From positions 62,001-126,000 of the forward strand of contig NZ_JAUOPD010000007.1 in the NCBI RefSeq assembly GCF_030546745.1: a DNA stretch of 64,000 nt, in the 5' to 3' direction. The notes under the pieces are model-generated. The model was not told the origin of the DNA, made no database searches, and saw only the letters and a program-made list of their open reading frames with translations. The stretch's first letter is position 1, and every line of letters starts with the position of its first letter. The position numbers and the translations under genes were made by a program. This document shows, piece by piece, positions 45,272-54,334 of this stretch. The stretch is from Thalassotalea sp. 1_MG-2023 (GTDB taxonomy: Bacteria > Pseudomonadota > Gammaproteobacteria > Enterobacterales > Alteromonadaceae).

Positions 45272-46039
45272 TTAAAGCTTAAATAACCTACGGTAGTTTT
45301 CAGAGGATAGCCTAGCAATATCTTCCACTGATTGACCACGAATACTCGCTAAGTGCTTAGCTACTTCCACGACATAAGCAGGTTGATTTTGCTTCCCTCG
45401 ATGAGGAACCGGCGCTAAATAAGGAGAGTCTGTTTCAATTAAAAAACGATCATCGGGCACCAACTTAGCCACTTCCCGTAAAGCACTGGCGTTTTTAAAC
45501 GTAACGATCCCAGAAAATGAAATATAAAAACCTAATTCAATCGCTTGCTTAGCCATGTCCCAAGTTTCGGTAAAGCAATGTAAAATACCACCAACATCAC
45601 TTGCTTTTTCATCACGTAGAATCGTTAAGGTATCTTGTTGAGCATCACGGGTATGAATAATAAGCGGTTTATCACAAGCTCTAGCAACACGAACATGTTT
45701 ACGAAACGAGTCTAATTGTAGTGCTTTAGTTTCAGGTGCGTAATGATAATCTAACCCTGTTTCGCCGATAGCAATAACACGGGGATGTGTCGCTAATTTG
45801 GCAAGGTTGTTTTCATTTATGGCATCTTCTTGATTTAAAGGGTGCGCACCGCAAGATAATAAAACATTATCAAAAGGTGCAGTTTTCTCAGCCATTGCTG
45901 GAAAGTCTTTTAGCGTCACACAAACACACAATAAGTGGCTTACACCAGCAGAAGTTGCTGCTGCTACAACATTATCTAAGTTATTATCAAACTCAGATAA
46001 ATCAAGTCGATCTAAGTGACAGTGAGAATCAATATACAA
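45272..46039 (-). CDS. ycfH: TatD-family metal-dependent hydrolase (YcfH type)
   Basis: TIM-barrel hydrolase of the TatD DNase family, 255 residues. The metal ligands are visible: YIDSHCHLD at the start, GETGLDYHY near residue 90, the HTRDA and LHCFTE segments further on, and ETDSPYLAP near 205. Position after holB and pilZ matches YcfH rather than TatD of the tat operon. It probably acts as a 3'-5' exonuclease or deoxyribonuclease. Last gene of the tmk-holB-pilZ series. Confidence 0.92.
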   Translation of the reverse strand: MYIDSHCHLDRLDLSEFDNNLDNVVAAATSAGVSHLLCVCVTLKDFPAMAEKTAPFDNVLLSCGAHPLNQEDAINENNLAKLATHPRVIAIGETGLDYHYAPETKALQLDSFRKHVRVARACDKPLIIHTRDAQQDTLTILRDEKASDVGGILHCFTETWDMAKQAIELGFYISFSGIVTFKNASALREVAKLVPDDRFLIETDSPYLAPVPHRGKQNQPAYVVEVAKHLASIRGQSVEDIARLSSENYRRLFKL

Positions 46040-46055
46040 CGAATATTCCTTAAAT

Positions 46056-46382
46056 TTACATGGTAAGTGTAGGATCAGATGAACTCAGTAAACGCCCTAT
46101 CGATTTTTCTATTTGGCTTCGAGTATTTTCAGGATCTTCAATAAAGCTAATTCCAATACCTGCCGGCGTGCCATTTTGAGCACCTACGGGTGTGATCCAG
46201 CACACTTTTCCGACAATAGTTGAAGGTTCTAATGAATCAGGCAAAAGTACCTGTAATTCAATATCAGTATCAAGCTCAAAAGTTTCTGTGGTTCTAACAA
46301 ACAAACCGCCTTTTTTTACAAACGGCATATAAGATTGATATAAATCTCTTTCACTTACAAACTCAAGATAGAGCGGTTCCAT
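46056..46382 (-). CDS. pilZ: Type IV pilus PilZ domain protein
   Basis: Protein of 108 residues covering one PilZ domain. The canonical RxxxR and DxSxxG c-di-GMP motifs are missing (it has MPFVKKGGLFVRT instead), as in the founding PilZ of Pseudomonas aeruginosa, which acts in type IV pilus biogenesis through PilB and FimX rather than by binding c-di-GMP. The locus is also the same: between holB and a tatD-like gene. Its start overlaps the holB end by 20 bases. Confidence 0.88.
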   Translation of the reverse strand: MEPLYLEFVSERDLYQSYMPFVKKGGLFVRTTETFELDTDIELQVLLPDSLEPSTIVGKVCWITPVGAQNGTPAGIGISFIEDPENTRSQIEKSIGRLLSSSDPTLTM

Positions 46383-47352
46383 ATTCGTTCTCCTTGTTTT
46401 GCAAAATCATTTGTATATCGACCAGTAGTTTTTCTAAACCAAATTCACGATTAAACTGGCTTAATTTTGCACTTTTTTGATTAAATTGTTTGATGGTTTT
46501 ATATATTTGCCAAAACTGATGTTTTGCTAAGTCATTACTCAACGACTCAACAGGCTCGTTAGTAAATGATACGTTTGTTGATACAGAATGTAACCATTGT
46601 GATTGTCCTCGTAGCAAATCAGTCATTATTTTTTCAAGCCAACGAGCACTATTATCATTAGATTTTAAAAGTTCAAGCAATGCCATTCGACCCTGAGTTG
46701 TCGTGATAAAATGCTGAAACTTTTCACGTATTTGATGAAACTGTGCCATTATTTGTGGATCAGCGATTTCAGGTAAATGCGACAAATTGACAAATGGGTC
46801 ATCACTTTGACTGCCCAGTTCATGTAATAAATCTTCACCGATAGGCGGTCTGATAGCAATAACACGGCATCGACTAATTAACGTAGGTAATAAACGTTGT
46901 TCATCGTTTGCTATCAAAACAATAAAGCTATTTTTCGTTGGTTCTTCCAACGTTTTTAGTAACGCGTTACCAGCTGGTTCAGTAAGCTTATCTGCTTGAT
47001 GTACTATAGCCACTTGATGTTGACCAAATTGGGCCGTTTTTTCTAGAAACCGACCTAACGCTCTTACTTGATCAACCCCGACATGATTACTGGTTAACTC
47101 AACATGAAATAAGTCAGGGTGAGACGCTTGTTTAGCTAAATGACAACCTTTACATTGTTGACATGGCACAACGCTATTTGGTTCATCTACAACACTGGAA
47201 ACTTGACACAATAACGATTGTGCTAACCAATTCACTAATTCAAGTTTTCCTGAACCTGCAACACCTGTAACCATTAAAGCATGCGGTAATGTTTGCTTTT
47301 TTATCTGCTGTAAAAGCAGTTGCTTATGTGAAGATAACCAAGATGTAGTCAT
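46363..47352 (-). CDS. holB: DNA polymerase III delta' subunit
   Basis: Clamp-loader subunit of the replicative polymerase. The ATG at 47352 gives 329 residues beginning MTTSWLSSHKQLL; an upstream in-frame start at 47400 is less likely. The AAA+ domain has a P-loop-like VTGVAGSGKLELV, and the zinc site includes CQQCKGCH with ASHPDLFHVE after it. EPTKNSFIVLI and SRCRVIAIRPP follow, as in HolB. The gene sits between tmk and pilZ. Confidence 0.93.
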   Translation of the reverse strand: MTTSWLSSHKQLLLQQIKKQTLPHALMVTGVAGSGKLELVNWLAQSLLCQVSSVVDEPNSVVPCQQCKGCHLAKQASHPDLFHVELTSNHVGVDQVRALGRFLEKTAQFGQHQVAIVHQADKLTEPAGNALLKTLEEPTKNSFIVLIANDEQRLLPTLISRCRVIAIRPPIGEDLLHELGSQSDDPFVNLSHLPEIADPQIMAQFHQIREKFQHFITTTQGRMALLELLKSNDNSARWLEKIMTDLLRGQSQWLHSVSTNVSFTNEPVESLSNDLAKHQFWQIYKTIKQFNQKSAKLSQFNREFGLEKLLVDIQMILQNKENEYGTALS

Positions 47353-47512
47353 TACATTAACCTGTGATAAGCAAGAAAAACATCTGCTTATGGATTGCAA
47401 AAAACGAATAACAGCACAAATACGTTATAAATAAACTATCGAAAATGCTTGAGTTTAACACCTTGATCTTACCATTAGTTATTTTAGTAAAACATACCTA
47501 AAGCAGTAAACA

Positions 47513-48154
47513 TTAAATAATACCACGAGCAACAAGCAACGAATCTAAACAGCGAATAGCATCGTCAGCAACCTGCTGTTTAGCATTAGCGGCATCAATG
47601 ACGGTAAAAGTATCTGGATACTCTTTTGCCTGTGCAAGATAACCTTCTCGTGCTTTGATCAAGAAATCTAATTTTTCATCTTCCATCCGATCTAATTCAT
47701 CTCCGCGGCCATATACACGCGATAAGCCAATAACAGGATCAAGGTCTAAAATAATATTCATATCAGGCTGGAAGCCATTTTTTGCGATGTCATTAATGGT
47801 TTTAATCAGGGTTAAATCAATACCTCTAGCATAATGTTGAAAACTAAACGTTGCAGCATCGAACCGATCACAAATGACCACGGCACCGCGTTCTACTGCC
47901 GGAATAATTTTTTCATTGACGTGTTGTGCTCTAGATGCTGCAAATAATAACAGTTCGGTAATATCGAACATTTCTGCGTTATTCTTATCGAGTATTATTT
48001 CTCTAATTTTTTCGCTTATCGGTGTACCACCAGGCTCTCTTGTTAAAACAACCTCTAAGCCTTGCTGAATAACATGCTCTTTTAACTTTTCTATAACCGT
48101 TGTTTTACCTGCTCCATTACTGCCGTCGCATACAACCATTAACCCTTTTTGCAT
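47513..48154 (-). CDS. tmk: Thymidylate kinase
   Basis: Phosphorylates dTMP to dTDP. It has 213 residues with the P-loop DGSNGAGKTT at 10-19, TREPGGTP for the dTMP site, and VICDRFDAATFSFQ for the DR(F/Y) motif. Upstream, where mltG usually lies, an M60 peptidase gene with its own terminator is present, so tmk probably has its own promoter in the 199-base gap. Confidence 0.94.
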   Translation of the reverse strand: MQKGLMVVCDGSNGAGKTTVIEKLKEHVIQQGLEVVLTREPGGTPISEKIREIILDKNNAEMFDITELLLFAASRAQHVNEKIIPAVERGAVVICDRFDAATFSFQHYARGIDLTLIKTINDIAKNGFQPDMNIILDLDPVIGLSRVYGRGDELDRMEDEKLDFLIKAREGYLAQAKEYPDTFTVIDAANAKQQVADDAIRCLDSLLVARGII

Positions 48155-48298
48155 CTTTACTCTTAATTATAAATTCATTTTAATGATGGATTACATGATA
48201 TACGTATCGAGAAAAATATTCAGCTAATGCTTTTTAATCCTTACCGTTTGTTTGTAATAACTTCATCGCTCAGTTTCACTATTTTAGGGATTAAATGT

Positions 48299-48330
48299 CA
48301 AAAAAAAGGCACAACTAATGTTGTGCCTTG
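48299..48330 (-). terminator. Intrinsic terminator of the M60 peptidase gene
   Basis: AAGGCACAAC and GTTGTGCCTT pair around TAAT, followed on the minus strand by eight T. It isolates the peptidase gene from tmk. Confidence 0.85.
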
Positions 48331-48353
48331 TTCATATTTCTATATTTCTTCGT

Positions 48354-50300
48354 TTACTGTGGGTTCACACGTGAAATATCTACTGGTGGTTGAGGTAAGT
48401 TTTTATCCGCTATTTTTTGATAACTGGCTTCAGATACATTAACTCCCCAGGTTTTAAAATGAGTTGTTAAGTCATAGCCGGTAATATCACTAAGCAATTC
48501 AAACGTCATACTAAAACTTGCTTCATCACTTTGGCATACTGATGCTTGCTGAGCAGTATCCATTTCTCTAAACCGTCTATTTAATTGTCTAAACATATCC
48601 CAACCAATATCAGGAAGAGCATGTTTAATTTGCATTAAAAAGACTAATTTATCCCAGACATCTGCATTGTTTGTAAAAGAAAAATTATCATTTAATTTAT
48701 TAATCGCATTGCTGTATCTGTTTTCTATTTGAATTCTAGAAGGTTGATTGACGTTTTCTTGTACATAAAGTGAAAATAAATTCACGGTTGATTCTGTGCC
48801 AAATGGGCTGCTCCATAAACAGAACTGCTGGTAGTTATGCCCAGTTTCATGCCAGTTACCCCATCCATTATTTTGTGCGGTATCTAGTGAATATAAATTC
48901 CAGCCTGGACTAGCCATAATTGGAAAACCTGCATGGGCAAAACCTGCGGTGATTTGAACATCAGAAACAAAACGTTCTTTTAAGGTTGGCATTTTATGCA
49001 CACCCGTTGCATCATCTTCAAAGCCAGCGAGATCGCGTACAAGGGTTACAGTCTGATCAAAGGTTTTTAACAACTGTTCGGGATCGTCAACTTTTTGCAA
49101 TTCAGCTTTAGATAAATCAAGTACCGCATGTTCGCCTTCTAGTACTCCCCAAGGCGCACTTTTATCACGGATTGATAACCAGTCACTAAAACTATCTCGA
49201 CCAAGTTTAAAATAGGTAGTTTCGACAACATTAGACACATTGATTGTCACATCACTATCATCTGACTTATTCGATGCGATCACAACTTGGCCACCATACT
49301 GACTGCGTAATTGGTTCTTACCATTGTGTAATCTAATTTTTGTAGAAACACTAGGAAAACGTTTGACGCTATTATCGGCTACCACATTGGCCGAATTTAA
49401 CCCTAATGCATCGGTATGCACATTAATAATGGCATATAACTCATCAACATTTTCTTCTGCTGTTACGTCAATTTCAATAATTTCACCTGCAACAGCGTAG
49501 GTGCCAGTATTAATCCAATGCTGTCTATCCAATGTATCAGACGTGGTATCTTCATAGAAATATCGATTAAAAGTGACTTGCTTCGTAATACGTGGTTTAT
49601 CAGCTGAAACGTTACCAGGAAATTCACTCACATCTCGCGGAAAAGGTAATGCTTCGTCGATTGGGGTTCTTCTGTTGATGATATCCATGGTTTGTTCCAT
49701 GGTATAAGCACTTTTATTGGAACGTGAAATAGGAAAGTTACTCACATAACTTTCATCAATCGATGCAGCTGCCACAGAAGGTACAAACCATTGCTGGTTA
49801 ATGCCGCCATGAGTTGCATAAACAATAAGGCTTAGCTCACTCATATTAACATCAAAAGAGTGCCCATCTTGTGAGAAAATATTATCCTCAAATACCCATA
49901 GTTGGTTTGCTGAACTTTGACACGTATTAAGTGCCAAAGCACTATCAATGGTGGTTACACATTTATCCGTTGATTCATTTACCAGTAATTTATCTGCCAA
50001 ATCATAGCGCCATAACTGGCTAGGTTTTGTGTTTTGACAACCTGTTAAGGTAACTTTATTGTCTCCCGTAGTATCGATACACAGATTAGGATCAGCTGCC
50101 GTTACAATAAATTGCTTTTCAAATGACAATGTTGATTGTTCAGGCTCTTCTGTGTTGTCTGGCACTTCAACAACATCTTCAGTAATTGTTTCTTGTTTTG
50201 ATTCAGAGCTTCCCCCACTACCACAACCGATTAAAAACCCACCTACAACGCTTGTGCACATCATTAAAGCTAAGCTTATCTTATTTTTTGTTATTTTCAT
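48354..50300 (-). CDS. M60-family (enhancin-like) metallopeptidase lipoprotein
   Basis: Predicted surface or periplasmic zinc metallopeptidase of 648 residues. A lipobox (GFLIGC, Cys26) is followed by a Ser/Glu-rich linker, a ricin-B-like lectin region (about 60-172, with QLW/QQW repeats at 95, 133 and 169), and an M60 domain. The zinc motif is HETGH at 484-488, with the third ligand probably Glu503, matching HExxH-x(8-28)-E. M60 proteases of bacteria cut mucin-type glycoproteins, so host- or algae-derived glycoprotein use is likely but not proven. It is inserted between mltG and tmk, which are usually adjacent. Confidence 0.88.
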   Translation of the reverse strand: MKITKNKISLALMMCTSVVGGFLIGCGSGGSSESKQETITEDVVEVPDNTEEPEQSTLSFEKQFIVTAADPNLCIDTTGDNKVTLTGCQNTKPSQLWRYDLADKLLVNESTDKCVTTIDSALALNTCQSSANQLWVFEDNIFSQDGHSFDVNMSELSLIVYATHGGINQQWFVPSVAAASIDESYVSNFPISRSNKSAYTMEQTMDIINRRTPIDEALPFPRDVSEFPGNVSADKPRITKQVTFNRYFYEDTTSDTLDRQHWINTGTYAVAGEIIEIDVTAEENVDELYAIINVHTDALGLNSANVVADNSVKRFPSVSTKIRLHNGKNQLRSQYGGQVVIASNKSDDSDVTINVSNVVETTYFKLGRDSFSDWLSIRDKSAPWGVLEGEHAVLDLSKAELQKVDDPEQLLKTFDQTVTLVRDLAGFEDDATGVHKMPTLKERFVSDVQITAGFAHAGFPIMASPGWNLYSLDTAQNNGWGNWHETGHNYQQFCLWSSPFGTESTVNLFSLYVQENVNQPSRIQIENRYSNAINKLNDNFSFTNNADVWDKLVFLMQIKHALPDIGWDMFRQLNRRFREMDTAQQASVCQSDEASFSMTFELLSDITGYDLTTHFKTWGVNVSEASYQKIADKNLPQPPVDISRVNPQ

Positions 50301-50674
50301 CTTTTATTCCCTTTCAAAATTGCGTATTAATTGCGAAACGCTCCGCACTTTGTAACAAAAGGAAAGGTAAAGATCAACAACTGAAAGAATAAGAAACCTT
50401 CAATAACCAATAAGTGAACTACAGATAATCAACTTTTTAGTAGCAGTTTATGCCAATAATGTAAGATAAAAAGAAAAATGCGATATGAGAAAAACGAAAT
50501 ATACAGCGGCAACTTCTACTGCTAATAATACTTAATGTTATTAATGCGCACTATGATAAAGTTCGCCTTTTAAATACTTGTAAAATTGAAAGGCATTACT
50601 GATAGTTTAACGCTAATGAAAGCATATTAAGCATGTCGCTATTGATCGGCTGGATTACAAAATTAAAAAGTAAG
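50301..50674. other. Intergenic region upstream of the M60 peptidase gene
   Basis: 374 bases with no supported gene. It carries the promoter of the leftward M60 gene and the 3' flank of mltG. I see no clear terminator for mltG and no convincing operator or repeat. Confidence 0.4.
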
Positions 50675-51712
50675 TTATTGTCCTAATTGATATTTAGCGA
50701 CTGCACGATTGTGATCTTTCAAATTCGTTGAAAAGATATGCTTACCGTTACCATCACTTACAAAATAATAATAATCTGTTTGGGCAGGTTGCATTGCGGC
50801 TACAATTGCCGATTTACCTGGCATTGCAATTGGTGTAGGAGGTAAACCGTTTATTCTATAAGTATTGTATTGGGTTTTCTCTCTTAAATGCTTGCGAGTA
50901 ATATTGCCTTTGTATCGATCGGCTAAGCCGTAAATCACCGTAGGGTCAGTTTGCAAGCGCATGTTTGTTTGTAAACGATTGACAAAAACCGAAGCAATAA
51001 TTTGATGTTCTGAATATTGTCCACTTTCCTTTTCAATAATTGAAGCCATGATTAACGCTTCATAAGGGTCAGCGTATGGTAGGTTTCCTTGCTTTTGCTG
51101 CCATGCATTATTCAGATGAATTTGCATTTGTTGATAAGCACGTTTTAATAAGTCTATGTCTTTTGTTTTGTGGGTAAACGCATACGTTTCAGGAAAAAAC
51201 AATCCTTCTGGATGCGCTGTATCAAGGGTTAATGCAGAAGCAACTTGTTGATACAATGAAGTGGTTTCTTGGTAATCAAGCGTTTTTGTAATATTAGGAT
51301 GTTTCGCAATCTGTACTAGCCATTGAGCTAGTGTAGAGCCTTCAACAAATGTGATGCTAAATTGATGTTCTTGTCCTTGACTGACCATCAATAATATATC
51401 TTTCACGCGTTGATCATTACGAATTAAATAATTGCCCGCTTTTATCTGTGTAAAGGAAGGATTAAGTTTACCGTAAACTTTTAACCAAAGTGTTTGTTTA
51501 ACTATTCCTAACGTTGATAATTGATAAGCAAAACGATTAAAACTCATCCCTCGCTCTACTTCTATCATGGTATCTTGGCTAAGCTGGTTAAGGCGCTCCA
51601 TTTTGTATTGTGTCATTCCTAACAAACCAGCAATACTCACCACACTGAGCAAGATCAACAGAAATATCGTGTTAATGAACTTATTCTTGATGAGATACTT
51701 TACGAATTGCAT
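50675..51712 (-). CDS. mltG: Endolytic murein transglycosylase
   Basis: Inner-membrane enzyme that cuts nascent peptidoglycan strands and limits glycan length. It has 345 residues: one N-terminal membrane helix (about 13-33), a LysM-like region, and a YceG domain. IIEKESG near residue 226 holds the catalytic Glu, with QTDPTVIYG and NTYRINGLPPTPIAMPG following, all MltG signatures. Its start overlaps the pabC end by 13 bases, so the pair is coupled. Confidence 0.95.
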   Translation of the reverse strand: MQFVKYLIKNKFINTIFLLILLSVVSIAGLLGMTQYKMERLNQLSQDTMIEVERGMSFNRFAYQLSTLGIVKQTLWLKVYGKLNPSFTQIKAGNYLIRNDQRVKDILLMVSQGQEHQFSITFVEGSTLAQWLVQIAKHPNITKTLDYQETTSLYQQVASALTLDTAHPEGLFFPETYAFTHKTKDIDLLKRAYQQMQIHLNNAWQQKQGNLPYADPYEALIMASIIEKESGQYSEHQIIASVFVNRLQTNMRLQTDPTVIYGLADRYKGNITRKHLREKTQYNTYRINGLPPTPIAMPGKSAIVAAMQPAQTDYYYFVSDGNGKHIFSTNLKDHNRAVAKYQLGQ

Positions 51713-52500
51713 GCTAACTTTCCAATAAAACGAGAAGCCACTGACAATGACAATGTTTGCCCGTTAAAGTTTTCAACTGGCACATACCCCATCACACTAT
51801 TACAAATAATCATCGCATCAACCTCTTTCAGAGCATCAATGGGTGCTTTAACAAGCTTAACTTTAGAAAATTGGCTTATCGCTTGAGTTCTCAGTAAACC
51901 AGCAACTCCTGAGCTACCAAGTTCAGGCGTAAAAACAGCATTATTTTTTATCCAAAACACATTTGCACAGCTTGTTTCTACAATATTATTTTGCACATCA
52001 GTTACAATTAAATCTTGCCAGTCACTTTCATCAAGTTCCTTTCTGATCAACACTTGTTCCAAGCGGTTTAAATGTTTAATACCTGCTAACTGAGGGTTTA
52101 TACCTAATTGAGTCTTTGCAATGCCTATGCTAACGCCTGTTTGATGCCAGTCGATATAATGTTTTGGAAATTCATGCACCATCACTATCACATTGGGCTT
52201 TGATACACCAATTCGTGAATACCCCCTACCGCCAGTACCTGCAGTGATCATAACTTTTAATACCGCTAAAGGAAAAGCTGTTGATTGTTTTACAAGCTCA
52301 GCTTTTAATGCATGCCAGTCAATATTCGATAACGCAATGCGAGCGCAACTTTCTTTTAACCGATCAATATGCTCAGCCAATAATAAGATTGTACCATCAA
52401 CAATTTTTGCCGTAGTAAACACCCCATCACCGTATGCTAAACCTCGATCTTTGATAGAAATGTCTTCAGTACGAATACCATTAAGTGAACAATACAACAT
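51700..52500 (-). CDS. pabC: Aminodeoxychorismate lyase
   Basis: PLP enzyme of fold type IV that makes p-aminobenzoate from 4-amino-4-deoxychorismate for folate synthesis. It has 266 residues. RGLAYGDGVFTT at 19-30, GIKHLNRLEQVL near 140, and the ETSCANVFW region near 175 are typical. A terminator-like hairpin separates it from fabF. It overlaps mltG by 13 bases. Confidence 0.92.
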   Translation of the reverse strand: MLYCSLNGIRTEDISIKDRGLAYGDGVFTTAKIVDGTILLLAEHIDRLKESCARIALSNIDWHALKAELVKQSTAFPLAVLKVMITAGTGGRGYSRIGVSKPNVIVMVHEFPKHYIDWHQTGVSIGIAKTQLGINPQLAGIKHLNRLEQVLIRKELDESDWQDLIVTDVQNNIVETSCANVFWIKNNAVFTPELGSSGVAGLLRTQAISQFSKVKLVKAPIDALKEVDAMIICNSVMGYVPVENFNGQTLSLSVASRFIGKLACNS

Positions 52501-52520
52501 GAAATTTTTATGATCAGATA

Positions 52521-52553
52521 TAAAAAAGCCCGAATAGACAGTATTCAGGCTTA
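52521..52553 (-). terminator. Terminator between fabF and pabC
   Basis: On the minus strand AAGCCTGAATA and TATTCGGGCTT pair with one G-U wobble around a four-base loop, followed by a run of T. pabC-mltG probably have reduced or separate expression. Confidence 0.7.
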
Positions 52554-52576
52554 TGCATTGAGATTCAAGAAGTTTT

Positions 52577-53812
52577 CTAAATTCTTTTCAGTACTAATGA
52601 ACCATTAGTGCCGCCAAAGCCAAATGAATTACATAGTGCATATTCAAGTGAAACGTCTCGTGCGGTATCTCGAATGTAATCGAGATCACAACCGTCATCA
52701 GGGTTCTCAAGGTTAATTGTTGGTGCTACTTTTTGCTCAAATAGTGACTGAGCGGTAAAAATAGTTTCAACAGCCCCAGCTGCGCCTAATAAATGTCCTG
52801 TCATGGATTTGGTTGAACCAACCATTGTCTTATAGGCATATTCACCAAAAATTGCTTTTACAGCATTTGTTTCAGCGATATCACCTGCCGGTGTAGAAGT
52901 ACCATGAGCATTAATATAGCCTATTTGCTCAGGTGAAATTCCGGCGTCACGCAAGGCATTAGTCATAGCTAAAGCGGCCCCTGCACCATCAGCTGGTGGT
53001 GATGTCATATGATAGGCGTCGCCACTCATACCAAAACCAACAACTTCAGCATAAATTGTTGCGCCGCGCGCTTTTGCATGCTCGTATTCTTCTACAACCA
53101 CCATACCTGCGCCGTCACTTAACACAAAACCATCACGATCTTTATCCCAAGGTCGACTGGCACCTTGTGGATCGTCATTACGGGTTGATAATGCTCTCGC
53201 GGAACAAAACCCGCCGATACCAAGTTCTGTTGATGCTTTTTCAGTACCACCGGCTATCATTGCATCAGCATCGCCGTGGGCGATCATACGCACAGCGTGG
53301 CCAATATTGTGGACACCAGAAGTACAGGCGGTAACAATAGATATGTTTGGCCCTTTCAAGCCTAAACGAATGGATAAGTTGCCTGCTGCCATGTTTAAAA
53401 TAGTAGAAGGACAGAAAAACGGTGAAAGCTTTCTTACACCGCCTTGTAAATACTTGCTATGGTTTTCTTCGATAAGGCTTAAACCACCAATGCCAGAACC
53501 AACAGCCACACCAATGCGGTGAGCGTTATGTTCTGTAACGGTTAACCCTGAGTGATCCATGGCTTGGATACCAGCTGCAAGACCATATTGTATGAATATG
53601 TCCATTTTGCGGCTATCTTTTTTCGTAATACCATAATCTTCAGCATTAAAGCCCTTCACTAATCCGGCAAATTTAGTGGGAAAGCTGCTAGTATCAAAAT
53701 GTTCGATGGTATCTATGCCACTTTTACCCGCAAGTAAATGCTGCCAAGTAGTTTGAGCATCATTACCAAGTGGGGAAAGCATACCAAAACCGGTTACTAC
53801 AACACGACGCAT
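52577..53812 (-). CDS. fabF: 3-oxoacyl-ACP synthase II
   Basis: Elongating condensing enzyme of type II fatty acid synthesis, 411 residues. The catalytic Cys163 is in TACTSG, and the two His lie in [11 protein letters not shown] and in [12 protein letters not shown]. It lies after acpP, separated by a terminator-like hairpin. In E. coli FabF gives temperature control of cis-vaccenate, relevant to a cold-water organism. Confidence 0.95.
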   Translation of the reverse strand: MRRVVVTGFGMLSPLGNDAQTTWQHLLAGKSGIDTIEHFDTSSFPTKFAGLVKGFNAEDYGITKKDSRKMDIFIQYGLAAGIQAMDHSGLTVTEHNAHRIGVAVGSGIGGLSLIEENHSKYLQGGVRKLSPFFCPSTILNMAAGNLSIRLGLKGPNISIVTACTSGVHNIGHAVRMIAHGDADAMIAGGTEKASTELGIGGFCSARALSTRNDDPQGASRPWDKDRDGFVLSDGAGMVVVEEYEHAKARGATIYAEVVGFGMSGDAYHMTSPPADGAGAALAMTNALRDAGISPEQIGYINAHGTSTPAGDIAETNAVKAIFGEYAYKTMVGSTKSMTGHLLGAAGAVETIFTAQSLFEQKVAPTINLENPDDGCDLDYIRDTARDVSLEYALCNSFGFGGTNGSLVLKRI

Positions 53813-53884
53813 GGGAAGAGTTGCCTCCGATAGAATTGAATCGTTGAAAGGTGAGCTGTTTTTTTAATACGTCAGCAGTGCGTA

Positions 53885-53921
53885 TCAAACAAAATTCAGG
53901 CGGTAAAATTACCGCCTGAAT
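53885..53921 (-). terminator. Terminator between acpP and fabF
   Basis: TTCAGGCGGTAA and TTACCGCCTGAA form a near-perfect stem, followed on the minus strand by TTTTGTTT. It fits the need for far more acyl carrier protein than FabF. Confidence 0.65.
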
Positions 53922-53931
53922 ACTTTACTTA

Positions 53932-54165
53932 TTACTGGTTCGAAGTGATGTAATCGATCGCAGCTTGAACAGTTGTAATTTTCTCTGCTTCTTCGTCTGG
54001 GATCTCAGTATCAAACTCTTCTTCTAACGCCATTACTAATTCTACTGTATCTAATGAATCAGCACCTAAGTCGTCTACGAAAGAAGCTTCAACTTTTACT
54101 TCATCTTCGCTAACACCTAATTGCTCAATAGTAATTTTTTTTACGCGTTCTTCGATAGTACTCAT
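53932..54165 (-). CDS. acpP: Acyl carrier protein
   Basis: Carrier of growing acyl chains in fatty acid synthesis, 77 residues, highly acidic. The phosphopantetheine site is Ser37 in [16 protein letters not shown] precedes the ATG. It has its own candidate promoter and FadR-like site in the 169-base gap before it, and a terminator after it, so it is probably expressed as an abundant short transcript as well as with its neighbours. Confidence 0.97.
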   Translation of the reverse strand: MSTIEERVKKITIEQLGVSEDEVKVEASFVDDLGADSLDTVELVMALEEEFDTEIPDEEAEKITTVQAAIDYITSNQ

Positions 54166-54239
54166 TTTTTTTCCTTTAGTAGAAAATACAATTTTTCAAA
54201 ATTGCGTGTAGTGTATTCGCCTACAGGCTAGCTTGCAAG

Positions 54240-54269
54240 CTTATCGTTTTGCTTTTATTGCTGGTCTAA
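54240..54269 (-). promoter_or_regulatory. Candidate acpP promoter
   Basis: On the minus strand TTAGAC (54264-54269) and GATAAG (54240-54245) are 18 bases apart. The -35 overlaps the FadR-like site, the arrangement used for activation at E. coli fabA and fabB. Leader of about 68 bases. Confidence 0.4.
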
Positions 54270-54275
54270 CCTGTT
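54259..54275. promoter_or_regulatory. FadR-like site at acpP
   Basis: TGCTGGTCTAACCTGTT matches the FadR consensus AACTGGTCNGACCAGTT at 12 of 16 fixed positions. FadR activates fatty acid synthesis genes in gammaproteobacteria. Confidence 0.45.
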
Positions 54276-54334
54276 GACAGTTATGCTATTATGCTTATTT
54301 ATTAAATATTATCAATATGTTAAATAAACATTGC

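Noticed and set aside
48227-48442. A 71-codon plus-strand ORF
   Set aside because: It crosses the M60 terminator and runs antisense into the M60 gene end; no coding evidence.
54300-54334. A plus-strand TTGACA-type promoter near 54274
   Set aside because: TTGACA at 54274-54279 points rightward into the antisense of fabG, where no gene would be served.
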